Positions 8,749 through 18,150 of a DNA stretch of 64,000 bases are shown here, one piece after another. The notes under the pieces were generated by a model. That model searched no databases and was not told the DNA's origin. It saw nothing but the letters and a program-made list of their open reading frames with translations. The stretch comes from Acinetobacter lwoffii (GTDB lineage Bacteria > Pseudomonadota > Gammaproteobacteria > Pseudomonadales > Moraxellaceae), in contig NZ_CP077369.1 in assembly GCF_019048525.1 (NCBI RefSeq), positions 1,550,001 to 1,614,000 of the forward strand, written 5' to 3'. Position 1 is the first letter of the stretch. Each line of letters opens with the position of its first letter. Both the position numbers and the translations under genes were made by a program.

Positions 8749-9978
8749 TTAGCCTTCCCACTTTTTGAAAATGAGACAAGCATTTACGCCGCCGAAACCG
8801 AAACTGTTACTCATCACAGTATTCAATTTTGCGTCACGTTTTTCAAGCACGATATCAAACGGTTTCGCGCCTTCATCCAGCTCGGTCACGTTGATGTTTG
8901 GCGCAATAAAGTCATTTTGCATCATCAGAACTGAATAAATCGCTTCCTGAACACCAGCAGCACCCAGACTGTGACCTGTCATTGACTTGGTTGAGCTTAG
9001 TGGCGGAACCTGACCTTCACCGAAAGCACGTTCCATTGCTTTAAGTTCTGTGATGTCACCCGCTGGAGTAGAAGTACCATGTGTATTTACATAGTCAATT
9101 TTATCGACACCGTGTTGTTTTGCTTCTTCTAAAGCCATCAGTACACAACGCGTTGCACCTTCACCAGATGGTGCAACCATGTCGGCACCATCCGAGTTAG
9201 CTGCATAGCCTACGACTTCGGCAAGAATGTTGGCACCACGCGCTTGCGCATGTTCCAAAGACTCAAGGATTACAAAACCACCACCACCGGCAATCACGAA
9301 ACCGTCACGGTCTGCAGAATAAGGGCGTGATGCTGTTTCAGGGCTGTCGTTGTATTTAGAGCAAAGTGCGCCCATCGCATCAAACAACAAGCTTTGTGAC
9401 CAGTGATCTTCTTCACCGCCACCTGCCAGCATTAAATCTTGTTTGCCGAGTTGAATCAGGTTGTAGGCATAACCAATCGCATCCGCAGAAGTTGCACATG
9501 CACTAGTAATGGTATGTGCTACACCTTGTAATTTGAATGCAACGCCAACGTTAGCCGTAATGGTGTTGGTCATATTACGTGGTACAAAGAAAGGACCGAC
9601 TTTACGCGCACCTTTGGTTTGCAATAATTCGTTCATTTCAATAACGGAAGCAGTTGAACCGCCACCTGAACCACCCGCGATACCATAACGTGGGTTGCCA
9701 GCTAGATCTTCAACCTTTAAACCTGCATGTTCAACTGCAGCAAGAGCTGAGTTGTACGCATACATTGCACATACGCCCATAAAGCGTTTCAGTTTGCGGT
9801 CGATCCCGTCGAAATCCTGCTCGGCTGCAGCACTGACATGACTTTTGAAATTGAGTTCAGCATAAGTCGGATTAAAACGTGTTCCTGAAATCCCGTTTTG
9901 TAAAGAATGGTTTACATCCTCTAATGTATTACCAATACATGAGTTAATACCCATGCCAGTGATGACAACACGTTTCAT
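8749..9978 (-). CDS. fabB: 3-oxoacyl-ACP synthase I (KAS I)
   Basis: Condensing enzyme that extends acyl-ACP with malonyl-ACP and, in the FabA/FabB pathway, elongates unsaturated intermediates. Of 409 residues: active-site Cys161 (SACATSADAIG), His300 (NTHGTSTPAGD), Lys331 and His336 (TKSMTGHSLGAAG), and the C-terminal NSFGFGGVNA loop. The short length and ACATSAD pattern favour FabB over FabF. fabA is not in this window. Downstream neighbour hemJ is probably co-transcribed. Confidence 0.93.
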   Translation of the reverse strand: MKRVVITGMGINSCIGNTLEDVNHSLQNGISGTRFNPTYAELNFKSHVSAAAEQDFDGIDRKLKRFMGVCAMYAYNSALAAVEHAGLKVEDLAGNPRYGIAGGSGGGSTASVIEMNELLQTKGARKVGPFFVPRNMTNTITANVGVAFKLQGVAHTITSACATSADAIGYAYNLIQLGKQDLMLAGGGEEDHWSQSLLFDAMGALCSKYNDSPETASRPYSADRDGFVIAGGGGFVILESLEHAQARGANILAEVVGYAANSDGADMVAPSGEGATRCVLMALEEAKQHGVDKIDYVNTHGTSTPAGDITELKAMERAFGEGQVPPLSSTKSMTGHSLGAAGVQEAIYSVLMMQNDFIAPNINVTELDEGAKPFDIVLEKRDAKLNTVMSNSFGFGGVNACLIFKKWEG

Positions 9979-10251
9979 CTACAGATCCTTATAGTTTGCT
10001 CTATGCCCAGCGGCAGATATCTGGGTTTTAAAATCGCCCAATCCAGCGCCTAGCCTTATTTCATGATGGGGAACATGATAGCAGAAAGACTTTTGAAATC
10101 TTATGGCAAATGTTATGCCGTGTGACAGTCGGTTGAGTTTGTGAGTCGGCGTGTTGGGGTTTTACTAAATGAAACAGAATAAAGTTGAGATAAATGCTGA
10201 CTACACCTAGTATTTATACCAAATACAAGCACATGAATGCTGAGGTAAAAA

Positions 10252-11736
10252 ATGGTAAATGCTAATAATAAACAATCTAATGGTCTGATTTCGAATGCCT
10301 TTGGAGTGGCGAAAAAGTTCAGTTCAACCGGATTGGATTTATTGAATCATGTTGCGCCGGATTCGGTGACTAAAGCGCTGAAGCCTTCTAACTCCGATCA
10401 GGTGATTGATGGTTCGGCGAAGACGAAAAGCGCTTTTTCAGCTAAAAAATATGATAATCCTCAGCAAATGCTTCGCGAGCATCTTCCAAATGTATCGCGC
10501 CAACTTCTCGGACGCCGTTTTAATACCGTGAATAATGTCGCGCATTTTGTCTCTCCCGATCTGACCGAAAAAGTGTCTAACTACTTTTATGACCGTCTGA
10601 ATCAATTCAGTAATCAAACCAGTTCGGTGGATGCCATCCTGAGTGAAGCGGGAGCGAAAGATTTAGAGGAATTGACTCAGGACGTCGATCGATCCAAGCG
10701 AATTTCACAGGCTTTAGGTGAACAAAACAAATGGATTGCAACGGTGCAGGGTGCAGTAAGTGGTGCTTCAGGAATGCTTGGCACCGCGATTGATATTCCC
10801 GCTTCTTTACTGATGGCATTGCGTACCATCTATCAAGTCGGTCGCTCTTATGGTTTTGACCTGAGCAAAGAAGATGATCAAGAAATCGTCCAGCATATCT
10901 TTAGACAGATCGACCTGAGCCTGATTGCGGAAAAACAGACCTTATTATTAGGTTTAAAAGCTTTAAGTAATACACTTAAAACTCATGATATCTCGCAGTT
11001 ACAAGCCATGCTAGGTTCTGATAATGATGTCAGCGCCATCAAGCAATGGTTAAGTCGTCATGAGGGAGAGGCTAAATGGGAATGGATGAATCATCTGCCA
11101 AAAATTTCGATTCTGGAGCGATTAACCAAACTGACGCCTCTGGCGAGTGCTGGTATTGGTGCTGTATATAGCCATCGTTTTGTCGAGGATGTAAATCAGA
11201 AAGCTCAGGAAGCATTCTCGCATGCACGCCAATACCTGATTCAGCATCAGGATTCGCAATTGTCTCCTTATGCTGCCTATGAAAAAGCAGTCAGTTTGTT
11301 GCAACAGGCAACTCCGAAACTCCTAAATGGTGTCTCTCACGAAGTTGAGCTTCCGAAAGATAAGCCGATCATGGATAAAGATATTGCGATTGAGGGCAAT
11401 AACACGATTACCCAAGTCAAGCTGGTCAAAAAAGAGCAGAATGATCTAAGCTCTGAAGAAGCAGAAGTGAAGAAAGATGAAAAGGTGAGTGAAGGGCTGG
11501 AAGCGCTTAACGATGAGTTGGTTGAACCTGCGGTAGATAAGCAGTCGCAACAACCCGCTTTAACCAAAACTTCATTTGATCCGGAAATCGAAGCTGAACT
11601 GCATCCAGAAGCTGCTGACGAGGCAGAAGCTGCTACAGAGACTTCACAGCAGGGCGTAGACGATCAAGAAAATTCGAAAACTGAATCTGAAGCTCAAGAT
11701 GTGACTAAAAAAGTCAGTAAAAATTCAAAAAAATAA
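10252..11736 (+). CDS. EcsC-family protein with acidic tail
   Basis: 494 residues. The central part (about 150-330) carries EcsC-family hallmarks: IATVQGAVSGASGMLGTAIDIP, hydrophobic DIPASLLMALRTIYQVG, and LASAGIGAVYSHRFVEDV. The family name comes from Bacillus EcsC; its biochemical role is unknown. The last 120 residues are a Glu/Asp/Lys-rich, low-complexity tail predicted to be disordered. A clear AGGTAAAAA precedes ATG 10252. It stands alone between fabB (divergent) and the str operon promoter. Confidence 0.75.
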   Translation: MVNANNKQSNGLISNAFGVAKKFSSTGLDLLNHVAPDSVTKALKPSNSDQVIDGSAKTKSAFSAKKYDNPQQMLREHLPNVSRQLLGRRFNTVNNVAHFVSPDLTEKVSNYFYDRLNQFSNQTSSVDAILSEAGAKDLEELTQDVDRSKRISQALGEQNKWIATVQGAVSGASGMLGTAIDIPASLLMALRTIYQVGRSYGFDLSKEDDQEIVQHIFRQIDLSLIAEKQTLLLGLKALSNTLKTHDISQLQAMLGSDNDVSAIKQWLSRHEGEAKWEWMNHLPKISILERLTKLTPLASAGIGAVYSHRFVEDVNQKAQEAFSHARQYLIQHQDSQLSPYAAYEKAVSLLQQATPKLLNGVSHEVELPKDKPIMDKDIAIEGNNTITQVKLVKKEQNDLSSEEAEVKKDEKVSEGLEALNDELVEPAVDKQSQQPALTKTSFDPEIEAELHPEAADEAEAATETSQQGVDDQENSKTESEAQDVTKKVSKNSKK

Positions 11737-11804
11737 GCGAATTTTGAAGGTAAATAAAAGCAGGCAAATGTCGTGAGAAACGGTATTTGCTTGGCTTGAG
11801 TAGG

Positions 11805-11833
11805 TTGACCAATTTTGCATCTTGAATTACAAT
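11805..11833 (+). promoter_or_regulatory. Sigma-70 promoter of the str operon
   Basis: TTGACC (11805-11810), a 17-bp spacer and TACAAT (11828-11833), near consensus, 60 bp ahead of rpsL. Transcription would start at about 11840. Confidence 0.75.
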
Positions 11834-11839
11834 TGCATG

Positions 11840-11873
11840 CCCTCAAAAAGTAGTAGTTTTTTGGGGCTTTTTA
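11840..11873 (+). promoter_or_regulatory. Terminator-like leader hairpin of the rpsL transcript
   Basis: CCCTCAAAAA pairs with TTTTTGGGG (one mismatch) around a seven-base loop, followed by CTTTTTA, immediately after the predicted start site and before the rpsL ribosome site. It resembles an intrinsic terminator and could attenuate the operon or protect the 5' end. Confidence 0.5.
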
Positions 11874-11892
11874 TTAACGGGAGAATTGCCAA

Positions 11893-12267
11893 ATGGCAAC
11901 AACAAATCAGTTGATCCGCAAGGGTCGTACGACTTTAGTTGAAAAATCTAAAGTTCCTGCGTTGAAGGCTTGTCCACAGCGCCGTGGTGTTTGTACACGT
12001 GTTTACACAACTACACCTAAAAAACCTAACTCAGCAATGCGTAAAGTTTGCCGTGTTCGCTTAACTTCAGGTTTCGAAGTTTCTAGCTACATCGGTGGTG
12101 AAGGCCATAACCTACAAGAGCACAGTGTTGTTCTTATCCGTGGTGGTCGTGTTAAAGACTTACCAGGTGTACGTTACCATACCGTTCGTGGTTCTTTAGA
12201 CTGTGCTGGTGTTAAAGATCGTAACCAGTCTCGTTCTAAATACGGTACTAAACGTCCTAAGAAATAA
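11893..12267 (+). CDS. rpsL: 30S ribosomal protein S12
   Basis: 124-residue decoding-centre protein of the small subunit. It contains [13 protein letters not shown] with Lys at position 43 and [17 protein letters not shown] with Lys88, the wild-type residues at the two classic streptomycin-resistance positions. Preceded by GGGAGAA. First gene of the rpsL-rpsG-fusA-tuf operon; 180 bp separate it from rpsG. Confidence 0.98.
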   Translation: MATTNQLIRKGRTTLVEKSKVPALKACPQRRGVCTRVYTTTPKKPNSAMRKVCRVRLTSGFEVSSYIGGEGHNLQEHSVVLIRGGRVKDLPGVRYHTVRGSLDCAGVKDRNQSRSKYGTKRPKK

Positions 12268-12374
12268 TTCGTTAAGAATTAAATTTTAAGAACGTAGAAC
12301 CGCAATCCTTTATCGTCTCGCTTGTCTGATTTCTGCATTAATTTTGTGAAAATTCCAAGCGACGTATAGTAAGG

Positions 12375-12429
12375 CCAGCGAGTAGTACATGACACTTTGT
12401 ACTCATGCTGGATAAACCTGAAGTGTCAT
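12375..12429 (+). ncRNA. Possible S7-binding cis element between rpsL and rpsG
   Basis: Stem CCAGC..AGTAC pairs with GTACT..GCTGG (12375-12388 and 12399-12411). The loop ATGACACTT (12389-12397) is perfectly complementary to AAGTGTCAT (12421-12429), seven bases ahead of the rpsG ribosome site. This gives a pseudoknot or two exclusive folds. In E. coli S7 represses translation by binding this same intercistronic gap; the equivalence here is inferred. Confidence 0.55.
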
Positions 12430-12447
12430 CTTTATAGGTAGTTTAAA

Positions 12448-12918
12448 ATGCCAAGACGTCGCGTAGTCGCTGCTCGTGAAATCCTTCCGGATCCTAAGTT
12501 CAGCAGCCAAACAATCGCTAAATTCATGAACCACGTAATGCAAGATGGTAAAAAATCTATTGCTGAAAGTATCGTTTACGGTGCTTTAGACCGCGTTCAA
12601 GAAAAATCTAAAGTAGACCCAGTTGAATTTTTCGAGACTACTCTTGAAAAAGTTCGTCCTATGGTCGAAGTAAAAGCACGCCGTGTTGGTGGTGCTACAT
12701 ACCAAGTTCCTATGGAAGTACGCCCATCCCGTCGTACTGCTCTAGCGATGCGTTGGTTAGTAGATGCTGCTGCTAAGCGTTCTGAAAAAACTATGGCTTT
12801 ACGTCTTGCTGGCGAGTTGCTTGATGCATCTGAAGGCAAAGGCGCTGCGGTTAAGAAACGTGAAGATGTGCACCGTATGGCTGAAGCCAACAAAGCATTC
12901 TCTCACTACCGTTTCTAA
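12448..12918 (+). CDS. rpsG: 30S ribosomal protein S7
   Basis: 156-residue protein that nucleates assembly of the 16S rRNA 3' domain and lines the E site. It starts [18 protein letters not shown] and contains [16 protein letters not shown] and the C-terminal [16 protein letters not shown] typical of S7. The ribosome site AGGTAG lies 6 bp upstream, beside the candidate pseudoknot. In enterobacteria S7 controls its own operon. Confidence 0.98.
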   Translation: MPRRRVVAAREILPDPKFSSQTIAKFMNHVMQDGKKSIAESIVYGALDRVQEKSKVDPVEFFETTLEKVRPMVEVKARRVGGATYQVPMEVRPSRRTALAMRWLVDAAAKRSEKTMALRLAGELLDASEGKGAAVKKREDVHRMAEANKAFSHYRF

Positions 12919-12923
12919 GCAGA

Positions 12924-13017
12924 TAAAACAGGCCCTATTCAGGAGAGTGATAAGACCGTCATGGTTTTGTCACCAAAGCGCTTTAAGTTGCTATGCAGCT
13001 TAAAGCGTCCTGTTTTA
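12924..13017 (+). ncRNA. Three-stem RNA-like fold between rpsG and fusA
   Basis: Closing stem TAAAACAGG/CCTGTTTTA (12924-12932 and 13009-13017) encloses two hairpins: GTGATAAGACC with GGTTTTGTCAC (12947-12973, two G-U pairs) and CGCTTTAAG with CTTAAAGCG (12979-13007), together a three-way junction. It ends about 14 bases before the fusA ribosome site and has no T run, so it is not a plain terminator. Confidence 0.5.
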
Positions 13018-13046
13018 AACAACAAAATTTAGGAATGCTAGAAATC

Positions 13047-15182
13047 ATGGCACGTCAAACCCCAATTTCTCGTTATCGTAACATTGGTATTTCTGCGCAC
13101 ATTGATGCGGGTAAAACCACAACTACAGAACGTATTCTGTTCTACACAGGTGTATCTCACAAAATTGGTGAAGTACACGATGGTGCAGCAACAATGGACT
13201 GGATGGAGCAAGAGCAAGAACGTGGTATTACCATTACTTCTGCTGCTACGACTACATTCTGGTCAGGTATGTCTAAACAGTTCCCTGAACACCGTATCAA
13301 CGTAATTGATACACCGGGACACGTTGACTTCACAATTGAAGTTGAACGTTCTATGCGTGTTCTTGATGGTGCGTGCATGGTTTACTGTGCTGTAGGTGGT
13401 GTACAACCTCAGTCTGAAACTGTATGGCGTCAAGCGAACAAATACCAAGTGCCTCGTTTAGCATTCGTGAACAAGATGGACCGTACTGGTGCCAACTTCT
13501 TCCGTGTTGTTGAACAAATGAAAACACGTTTAGGTGCATCTCCAGTACCTGTAGTAATCCCTGTTGGCGCTGAAGAAAACTTCCAAGGCGTAATCGACTT
13601 GATCGAAATGAAAGCGATCATTTGGGACGAAGCTTCACAAGGTATGAAGTTTGAATACGGTGAAATCCCGGCTGAACTTCAAGAAACTGCTGAAGAATGG
13701 CGTACAAACATGGTTGAAGCTGCTGCTGAAGCTTCTGAAGAGTTAATGGATGAATACCTGAACAATGGCGATTTGACTAAAGAACAAATCGTTGCTGGTC
13801 TACGTGTCCAAACTTTGGCTTGTCAAATTCAACCAATGCTTTGTGGTACAGCATTCAAAAACAAAGGTGTTCAACGTATGTTGGACGCAGTAATTGAATT
13901 CTTACCGTCGCCTACAGAAGTTAAAGCGATTGAAGGTGTTCTTGACGATAAGGCTGAAACTAAAGCGATTCGTGAAGCATCTGACGAAGCTCCGTTCTCT
14001 GCACTTGCGTTCAAAATCATGAACGACAAATTCGTAGGTAACTTAACTTTCGTACGTGTTTACTCTGGTGTTCTTAAACAAGGTGATTCTGTTTATAACC
14101 CAGTTAAATCTAAACGTGAACGTATCGGCCGTATCGTGCAAATGCACGCGAACGATCGTCAAGACGTTGAAGAAATTCGTGCGGGTGATATCGCTGCGTG
14201 TGTAGGTCTTAAAGACGTAACTACAGGTGATACACTTTGTGATGAGAAAAATGTCATCACACTTGAGCGTATGGAATTCCCAGAGCCAGTAATTGCATTG
14301 GCTGTTGAACCAAAAACTAAAGCTGACCAAGAAAAAATGTCAATTGCTTTAGGTCGTTTGGCTAAGGAAGATCCATCATTCCGCGTTCGTACTGATGAAG
14401 AGTCAGGTCAAACAATCATCGCTGGTATGGGTGAACTTCACCTTGACATTATTGTTGACCGTATGAAGCGTGAATTCGGTGTTGAAGCAAACATTGGTAA
14501 ACCAATGGTTTCTTACCGTGAAACGATCAAAAAGTCAGTTGAGCAAGAAGGTAAATTCGTTCGTCAAACTGGTGGTAAAGGTAAATTTGGTCACGTATAC
14601 GTACGTTTAGAGCCAATGGATGCTGATGCTGGTAAAGACTACGAGTTCGTTGAAGAAGTTGTTGGTGGTGTAGTTCCTAAAGAATTCTTCGGTGCTGTGG
14701 ATAAAGGTATCCAAGAGCGTATGAAGAATGGTGTCCTTGCTGGTTACCCAGTAGTTGGCATTAAAGCTACATTGTTTGACGGTTCTTACCACGATGTCGA
14801 TTCGGACGAATTATCGTTCAAGATGGCTGGTTCTTATGCCTTCCGTGACGGTTTCATGAAAGCAGATCCTGTTCTTCTTGAACCTATCATGAAAGTTGAA
14901 GTAGAAACTCCAGAAGACTACATGGGCGATATCATGGGTGACTTAAACCGTCGTCGTGGTATGGTTCAAGGTATGGATGACTTGCCTGGTGGTACTAAAG
15001 CAATTAAAGCTGAGGTTCCACTTGCTGAGATGTTTGGTTACGCGACTCAAATGCGTTCTATGTCTCAAGGCCGTGCAACATACTCTATGGAATTTGCTAA
15101 ATATGCTGAAACTCCACGTAACGTGGCTGAAGGCATCATTTCTAAATTCCAGTCTGGCGGTAAAAAAGGTGACGACGAGTAA
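13047..15182 (+). CDS. fusA: Elongation factor G
   Basis: GTPase that drives tRNA-mRNA translocation and, with RRF, ribosome recycling. From ATG 13047 the product is 711 residues starting [13 protein letters not shown]1 AHIDAGKTT (about 17-25), G3 DTPGH, G4 NKMD, and the C-terminal [19 protein letters not shown] loop of domains IV-V are all present. An upstream GTG/ATG extension to 12993 would run through the structured intercistronic RNA and is rejected. Confidence 0.97.
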   Translation: MARQTPISRYRNIGISAHIDAGKTTTTERILFYTGVSHKIGEVHDGAATMDWMEQEQERGITITSAATTTFWSGMSKQFPEHRINVIDTPGHVDFTIEVERSMRVLDGACMVYCAVGGVQPQSETVWRQANKYQVPRLAFVNKMDRTGANFFRVVEQMKTRLGASPVPVVIPVGAEENFQGVIDLIEMKAIIWDEASQGMKFEYGEIPAELQETAEEWRTNMVEAAAEASEELMDEYLNNGDLTKEQIVAGLRVQTLACQIQPMLCGTAFKNKGVQRMLDAVIEFLPSPTEVKAIEGVLDDKAETKAIREASDEAPFSALAFKIMNDKFVGNLTFVRVYSGVLKQGDSVYNPVKSKRERIGRIVQMHANDRQDVEEIRAGDIAACVGLKDVTTGDTLCDEKNVITLERMEFPEPVIALAVEPKTKADQEKMSIALGRLAKEDPSFRVRTDEESGQTIIAGMGELHLDIIVDRMKREFGVEANIGKPMVSYRETIKKSVEQEGKFVRQTGGKGKFGHVYVRLEPMDADAGKDYEFVEEVVGGVVPKEFFGAVDKGIQERMKNGVLAGYPVVGIKATLFDGSYHDVDSDELSFKMAGSYAFRDGFMKADPVLLEPIMKVEVETPEDYMGDIMGDLNRRRGMVQGMDDLPGGTKAIKAEVPLAEMFGYATQMRSMSQGRATYSMEFAKYAETPRNVAEGIISKFQSGGKKGDDE

Positions 15183-15231
15183 TCTTTCGATTACTATAAG
15201 CCCAAACTAATTCATAGTTAAAAACCAAGTG

Positions 15232-15254
15232 CTCATGCAGTGATCCTGCATGAG
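15232..15254 (+). promoter_or_regulatory. Hairpin ahead of tuf
   Basis: Perfect 9-bp stem CTCATGCAG/CTGCATGAG with a five-base loop, ending 10 bp before the tuf AAGGA site. No T run follows, so it is likely a processing or mRNA-stability element rather than a terminator. Confidence 0.5.
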
Positions 15255-15275
15255 TAGTTTAAAAAGGAAGATCTC

Positions 15276-16466
15276 ATGGCTAAGGCTAAGTTTGAACGTA
15301 ATAAGCCACACGTTAACGTGGGCACAATTGGTCACGTTGACCATGGTAAAACAACTTTAACAGCTGCAATTGCAACTGTATGTGCGAAGAAATTCGGTGG
15401 CGAAGCGAAAGACTACGCTGCAATCGACTCTGCACCAGAAGAAAAAGCACGTGGTATTACAATTAATACTTCACACGTAGAATACGATTCTCCAACTCGT
15501 CACTACGCTCACGTAGACTGCCCGGGTCACGCCGATTATGTTAAAAACATGATTACTGGTGCTGCTCAGATGGACGGCGCGATCCTTGTATGTGCTGCGA
15601 CTGATGGTCCTATGCCACAGACTCGTGAACACATCCTGCTTTCTCGTCAGGTAGGTGTACCTTACATCGTTGTATTCTTGAACAAATGCGACCTTGTAGA
15701 TGACGAAGAGCTTCTTGAACTAGTTGAAATGGAAGTTCGTGAACTTCTTTCTACTTACGACTTCCCGGGTGATGACACTCCAGTAATCCGTGGTTCTGCT
15801 CTTCTTGCGCTTAACGGTGATGACAGCCAATACGGCGAGCCAGCGGTAGTTGCGCTTGTTGAAGCACTTGACTCTTACATTCCAGAGCCAGAGCGTGCGA
15901 TCGATCTTCCATTCCTTATGCCAATTGAAGACGTATTCTCAATCTCTGGTCGTGGTACAGTAGTAACTGGCCGTGTAGAGACTGGTATCGTTAAAGTAGG
16001 TGAGTCTGTAGAAATCGTTGGTATCCGTGATACTCAAACTACTACAGTAACCGGCGTAGAAATGTTCCGTAAGCTTCTTGACGAAGGTCGTGCGGGCGAG
16101 AACTGTGGTGTTCTTCTTCGTGGTACTAAGCGTGAAGACGTACAACGTGGTCAAGTATTGACTAAACCAGGTGCGATCAAGCCACACACTAAATTCGATG
16201 CGGAAGTATATGTACTTTCTAAAGAAGAAGGTGGTCGTCACACTCCATTCCTTAACGGTTACCGTCCACAGTTCTACTTCCGTACTACGGACGTAACTGG
16301 TGCGATCGCGCTTAAAGAAGGCGTGGAAATGGTTATGCCTGGTGACAACGTTGAGATGTCAGTAGAGCTAATCCACCCGATCGCAATGGACCCAGGTCTA
16401 CGTTTTGCGATCCGTGAAGGTGGTCGTACAGTTGGTGCTGGTGTAGTTGCTAAAGTAACTGCATAA
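15276..16466 (+). CDS. tuf: Elongation factor Tu
   Basis: 396-residue GTPase that delivers aminoacyl-tRNA to the ribosome. G1 [10 protein letters not shown] (18-27), G3 DCPGH, G4 NKCD and the domain II-III segments ([21 protein letters not shown]) are intact. Last gene of the str operon, followed by a strong terminator. Many gammaproteobacteria have a second tuf elsewhere; that cannot be seen here. Confidence 0.98.
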   Translation: MAKAKFERNKPHVNVGTIGHVDHGKTTLTAAIATVCAKKFGGEAKDYAAIDSAPEEKARGITINTSHVEYDSPTRHYAHVDCPGHADYVKNMITGAAQMDGAILVCAATDGPMPQTREHILLSRQVGVPYIVVFLNKCDLVDDEELLELVEMEVRELLSTYDFPGDDTPVIRGSALLALNGDDSQYGEPAVVALVEALDSYIPEPERAIDLPFLMPIEDVFSISGRGTVVTGRVETGIVKVGESVEIVGIRDTQTTTVTGVEMFRKLLDEGRAGENCGVLLRGTKREDVQRGQVLTKPGAIKPHTKFDAEVYVLSKEEGGRHTPFLNGYRPQFYFRTTDVTGAIALKEGVEMVMPGDNVEMSVELIHPIAMDPGLRFAIREGGRTVGAGVVAKVTA

Positions 16467-16482
16467 TCGCTGATTGTGTAAG

Positions 16483-16512
16483 AAAAGCGCCTCTTTGAGG
16501 CGCTTTTTTTTG
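16483..16512 (+). terminator. Terminator of the str operon
   Basis: AAAAGCGCCTC/GAGGCGCTTTT stem with a TTT loop and eight T residues. Confidence 0.93.
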
Positions 16513-16689
16513 ATTCAAACTTTTATAAAACTAAAAATAAATTGTCTGACAATGATTTCAAAAGCTGTCCTTATCTGATATCGGCTTGACCTAAACTGCA
16601 CTTATGTAAAAAAAATTACCACGTAATATACAGATAAGAATATGAATATTACATTTTTGGGCCTGGGTTGGGCTGATGGGAGTGGTCAC

Positions 16690-17571
16690 ATGAATGCGAA
16701 AGTAAATATTACCAATCGTGCGGGTGCTAGTTTTCCGGTTCGTCGCATGAACTTTGATTTTGATGCTGTACCGGAATATTGGATGAATGGTTCAGCAGGT
16801 CTCACTCATTTTATGACCGCATTATCTGCGCTATTTCCAGCAGGTGAAAAGTTTTTTATAGATTCAGTCCGCGCGGTACGTAACCATCCTGCAATTGCCA
16901 ATAATGAAGCATTACAAAAAGAAATTTCTGCTTTTATTGGTCAGGAAGCCATGCATACTCACGAGCATATCGGCTTTAATGCTTCTGCGCAAAAACATGG
17001 GCATGATGTCGAGACGCTTGATCGTTATACCGATAAAGTCATTCAAACGACACGTAAAGTCATGGCTAAACTGGGTAAGCCTGTGGGAATTACCCAAGAA
17101 ATGGTAGATTTGACTGTAACTACGGCACTTGAGCATTTCACTGCAACCATTGCCTCACAGCTTTTGACCAATAGCCACATTCAGGAATTGATGACAGATG
17201 AAACCATGAAAACCATGTGGTTATGGCATGCTATCGAGGAAAATGAACATAAGGCAGTTGCACATGATGTCTTTGAAGGAGTTTTTGGCAAAGGCCTAAA
17301 AGCCTATGCACTGCGTACTTCATCCTTGGTCATCGCAATGGCAACCTTATTTGTGGTGCAAAGCTATTTCCTCGCCCGTTTGCTTAAACAGGATCAGCAG
17401 TTTAATCTTGAGTCCTTAAAAGCCATTTATACCTATGCCTATAGTCCTTCTAAAGGTGTCATTACGGGTATGGCGAAAGAAATGCTGATGTATTTTAAAC
17501 CGGGATTCCATCCGAATGATCATTATACAGATCAACTGTTGGCGACCTGGAAAGCCAAATTGGGTCTGTGA
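16690..17571 (+). CDS. Predicted metal-dependent hydrolase (PF10118-like)
   Basis: 293 residues from ATG 16690 (309 if the ATG at 16642 is used; the internal one has GGGAG 7-8 bp upstream). It resembles the PF10118 family of predicted metal-dependent hydrolases, whose substrates are unknown. Candidate metal ligands form two helical Glu/His clusters, QEAMHTHEHIGFN (about 94-106) and HAIEENEHKAVAHDVFE (about 180-196). A hydrophobic stretch near SLVIAMATLFVVQSYFLA may be membrane-associated. Single-gene unit between terminators. Confidence 0.7.
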   Translation: MNAKVNITNRAGASFPVRRMNFDFDAVPEYWMNGSAGLTHFMTALSALFPAGEKFFIDSVRAVRNHPAIANNEALQKEISAFIGQEAMHTHEHIGFNASAQKHGHDVETLDRYTDKVIQTTRKVMAKLGKPVGITQEMVDLTVTTALEHFTATIASQLLTNSHIQELMTDETMKTMWLWHAIEENEHKAVAHDVFEGVFGKGLKAYALRTSSLVIAMATLFVVQSYFLARLLKQDQQFNLESLKAIYTYAYSPSKGVITGMAKEMLMYFKPGFHPNDHYTDQLLATWKAKLGL

Positions 17572-17587
17572 CAGAACTGAAGATTGG

Positions 17588-17614
17588 AGAGCGACTAAAA
17601 TCGCTCTTTTTTTT
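17588..17614 (+). terminator. Terminator after the metal-dependent hydrolase gene
   Basis: AGAGCGA/TCGCTCT stem with a CTAAAA loop and an eight-T tail. Confidence 0.9.
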
Positions 17615-17676
17615 GCTCGATTTTTTGGATGAAGTTTCTATAATGCGGAGGTTGATTCTATATAAGATGAACGAAG

Positions 17677-18135
17677 ATGATTCGTTTAATGCAAGCAGCG
17701 GATGTAGAAGTCGTTGCAAAGATTGAAAAATCAGTTCAATCACATCCCTGGACTTTAAAACAGTTCGAAGATGCTGTAACGGCTTATCAAAGTACCGTGA
17801 TTGAAGTGCAAGGGCAGGTGGCCGGATTTTGTATTTTACAACCAGTGCTGGATGAAGCCAATTTATTGCTCATGGCAATTGATCCGGCACAGCAAGGTCA
17901 GGGCTTGGGCTATCAGTTGCTGGAGGCTTCAGTGGCGATGCTAAAAAATAATCCGGTGCAGATTTTCCTGGAAGTGCGCGAGAGTAATCTGGCTGCGATC
18001 AAGCTGTATGAAAAATCAGGCTTTCATCAGATTGATCTGCGCAAGAATTATTATCCTAACAGTAACGGAAGCCGTGAACATGCCATCATTATGGTAAAAG
18101 CATGTACGGATGATTTTGCTAGTCTATTTAAATAA
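17677..18135 (+). CDS. rimI: Ribosomal-protein S18 alanine N-acetyltransferase
   Basis: 152-residue GNAT acetyltransferase resembling RimI, which acetylates the N-terminal Ala of S18. Seen: SHPWTLKQFEDAV near residue 24, the acetyl-CoA loop QGQGLGYQLLEASV (about 71-84), and the RimI-like ESNLAAIKLYEKSGF (about 108-122) followed by RKNYYPN. A GNAT of other specificity cannot be excluded. Convergent with bpt, 15 bp apart. Confidence 0.85.
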   Translation: MIRLMQAADVEVVAKIEKSVQSHPWTLKQFEDAVTAYQSTVIEVQGQVAGFCILQPVLDEANLLLMAIDPAQQGQGLGYQLLEASVAMLKNNPVQIFLEVRESNLAAIKLYEKSGFHQIDLRKNYYPNSNGSREHAIIMVKACTDDFASLFK

Positions 18136-18150
18136 TACAAACTGACGACC

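Noticed and set aside
11893..12267. Streptomycin-resistance change in rpsL
   Set aside because: Lys43 and Lys88 are both wild type.
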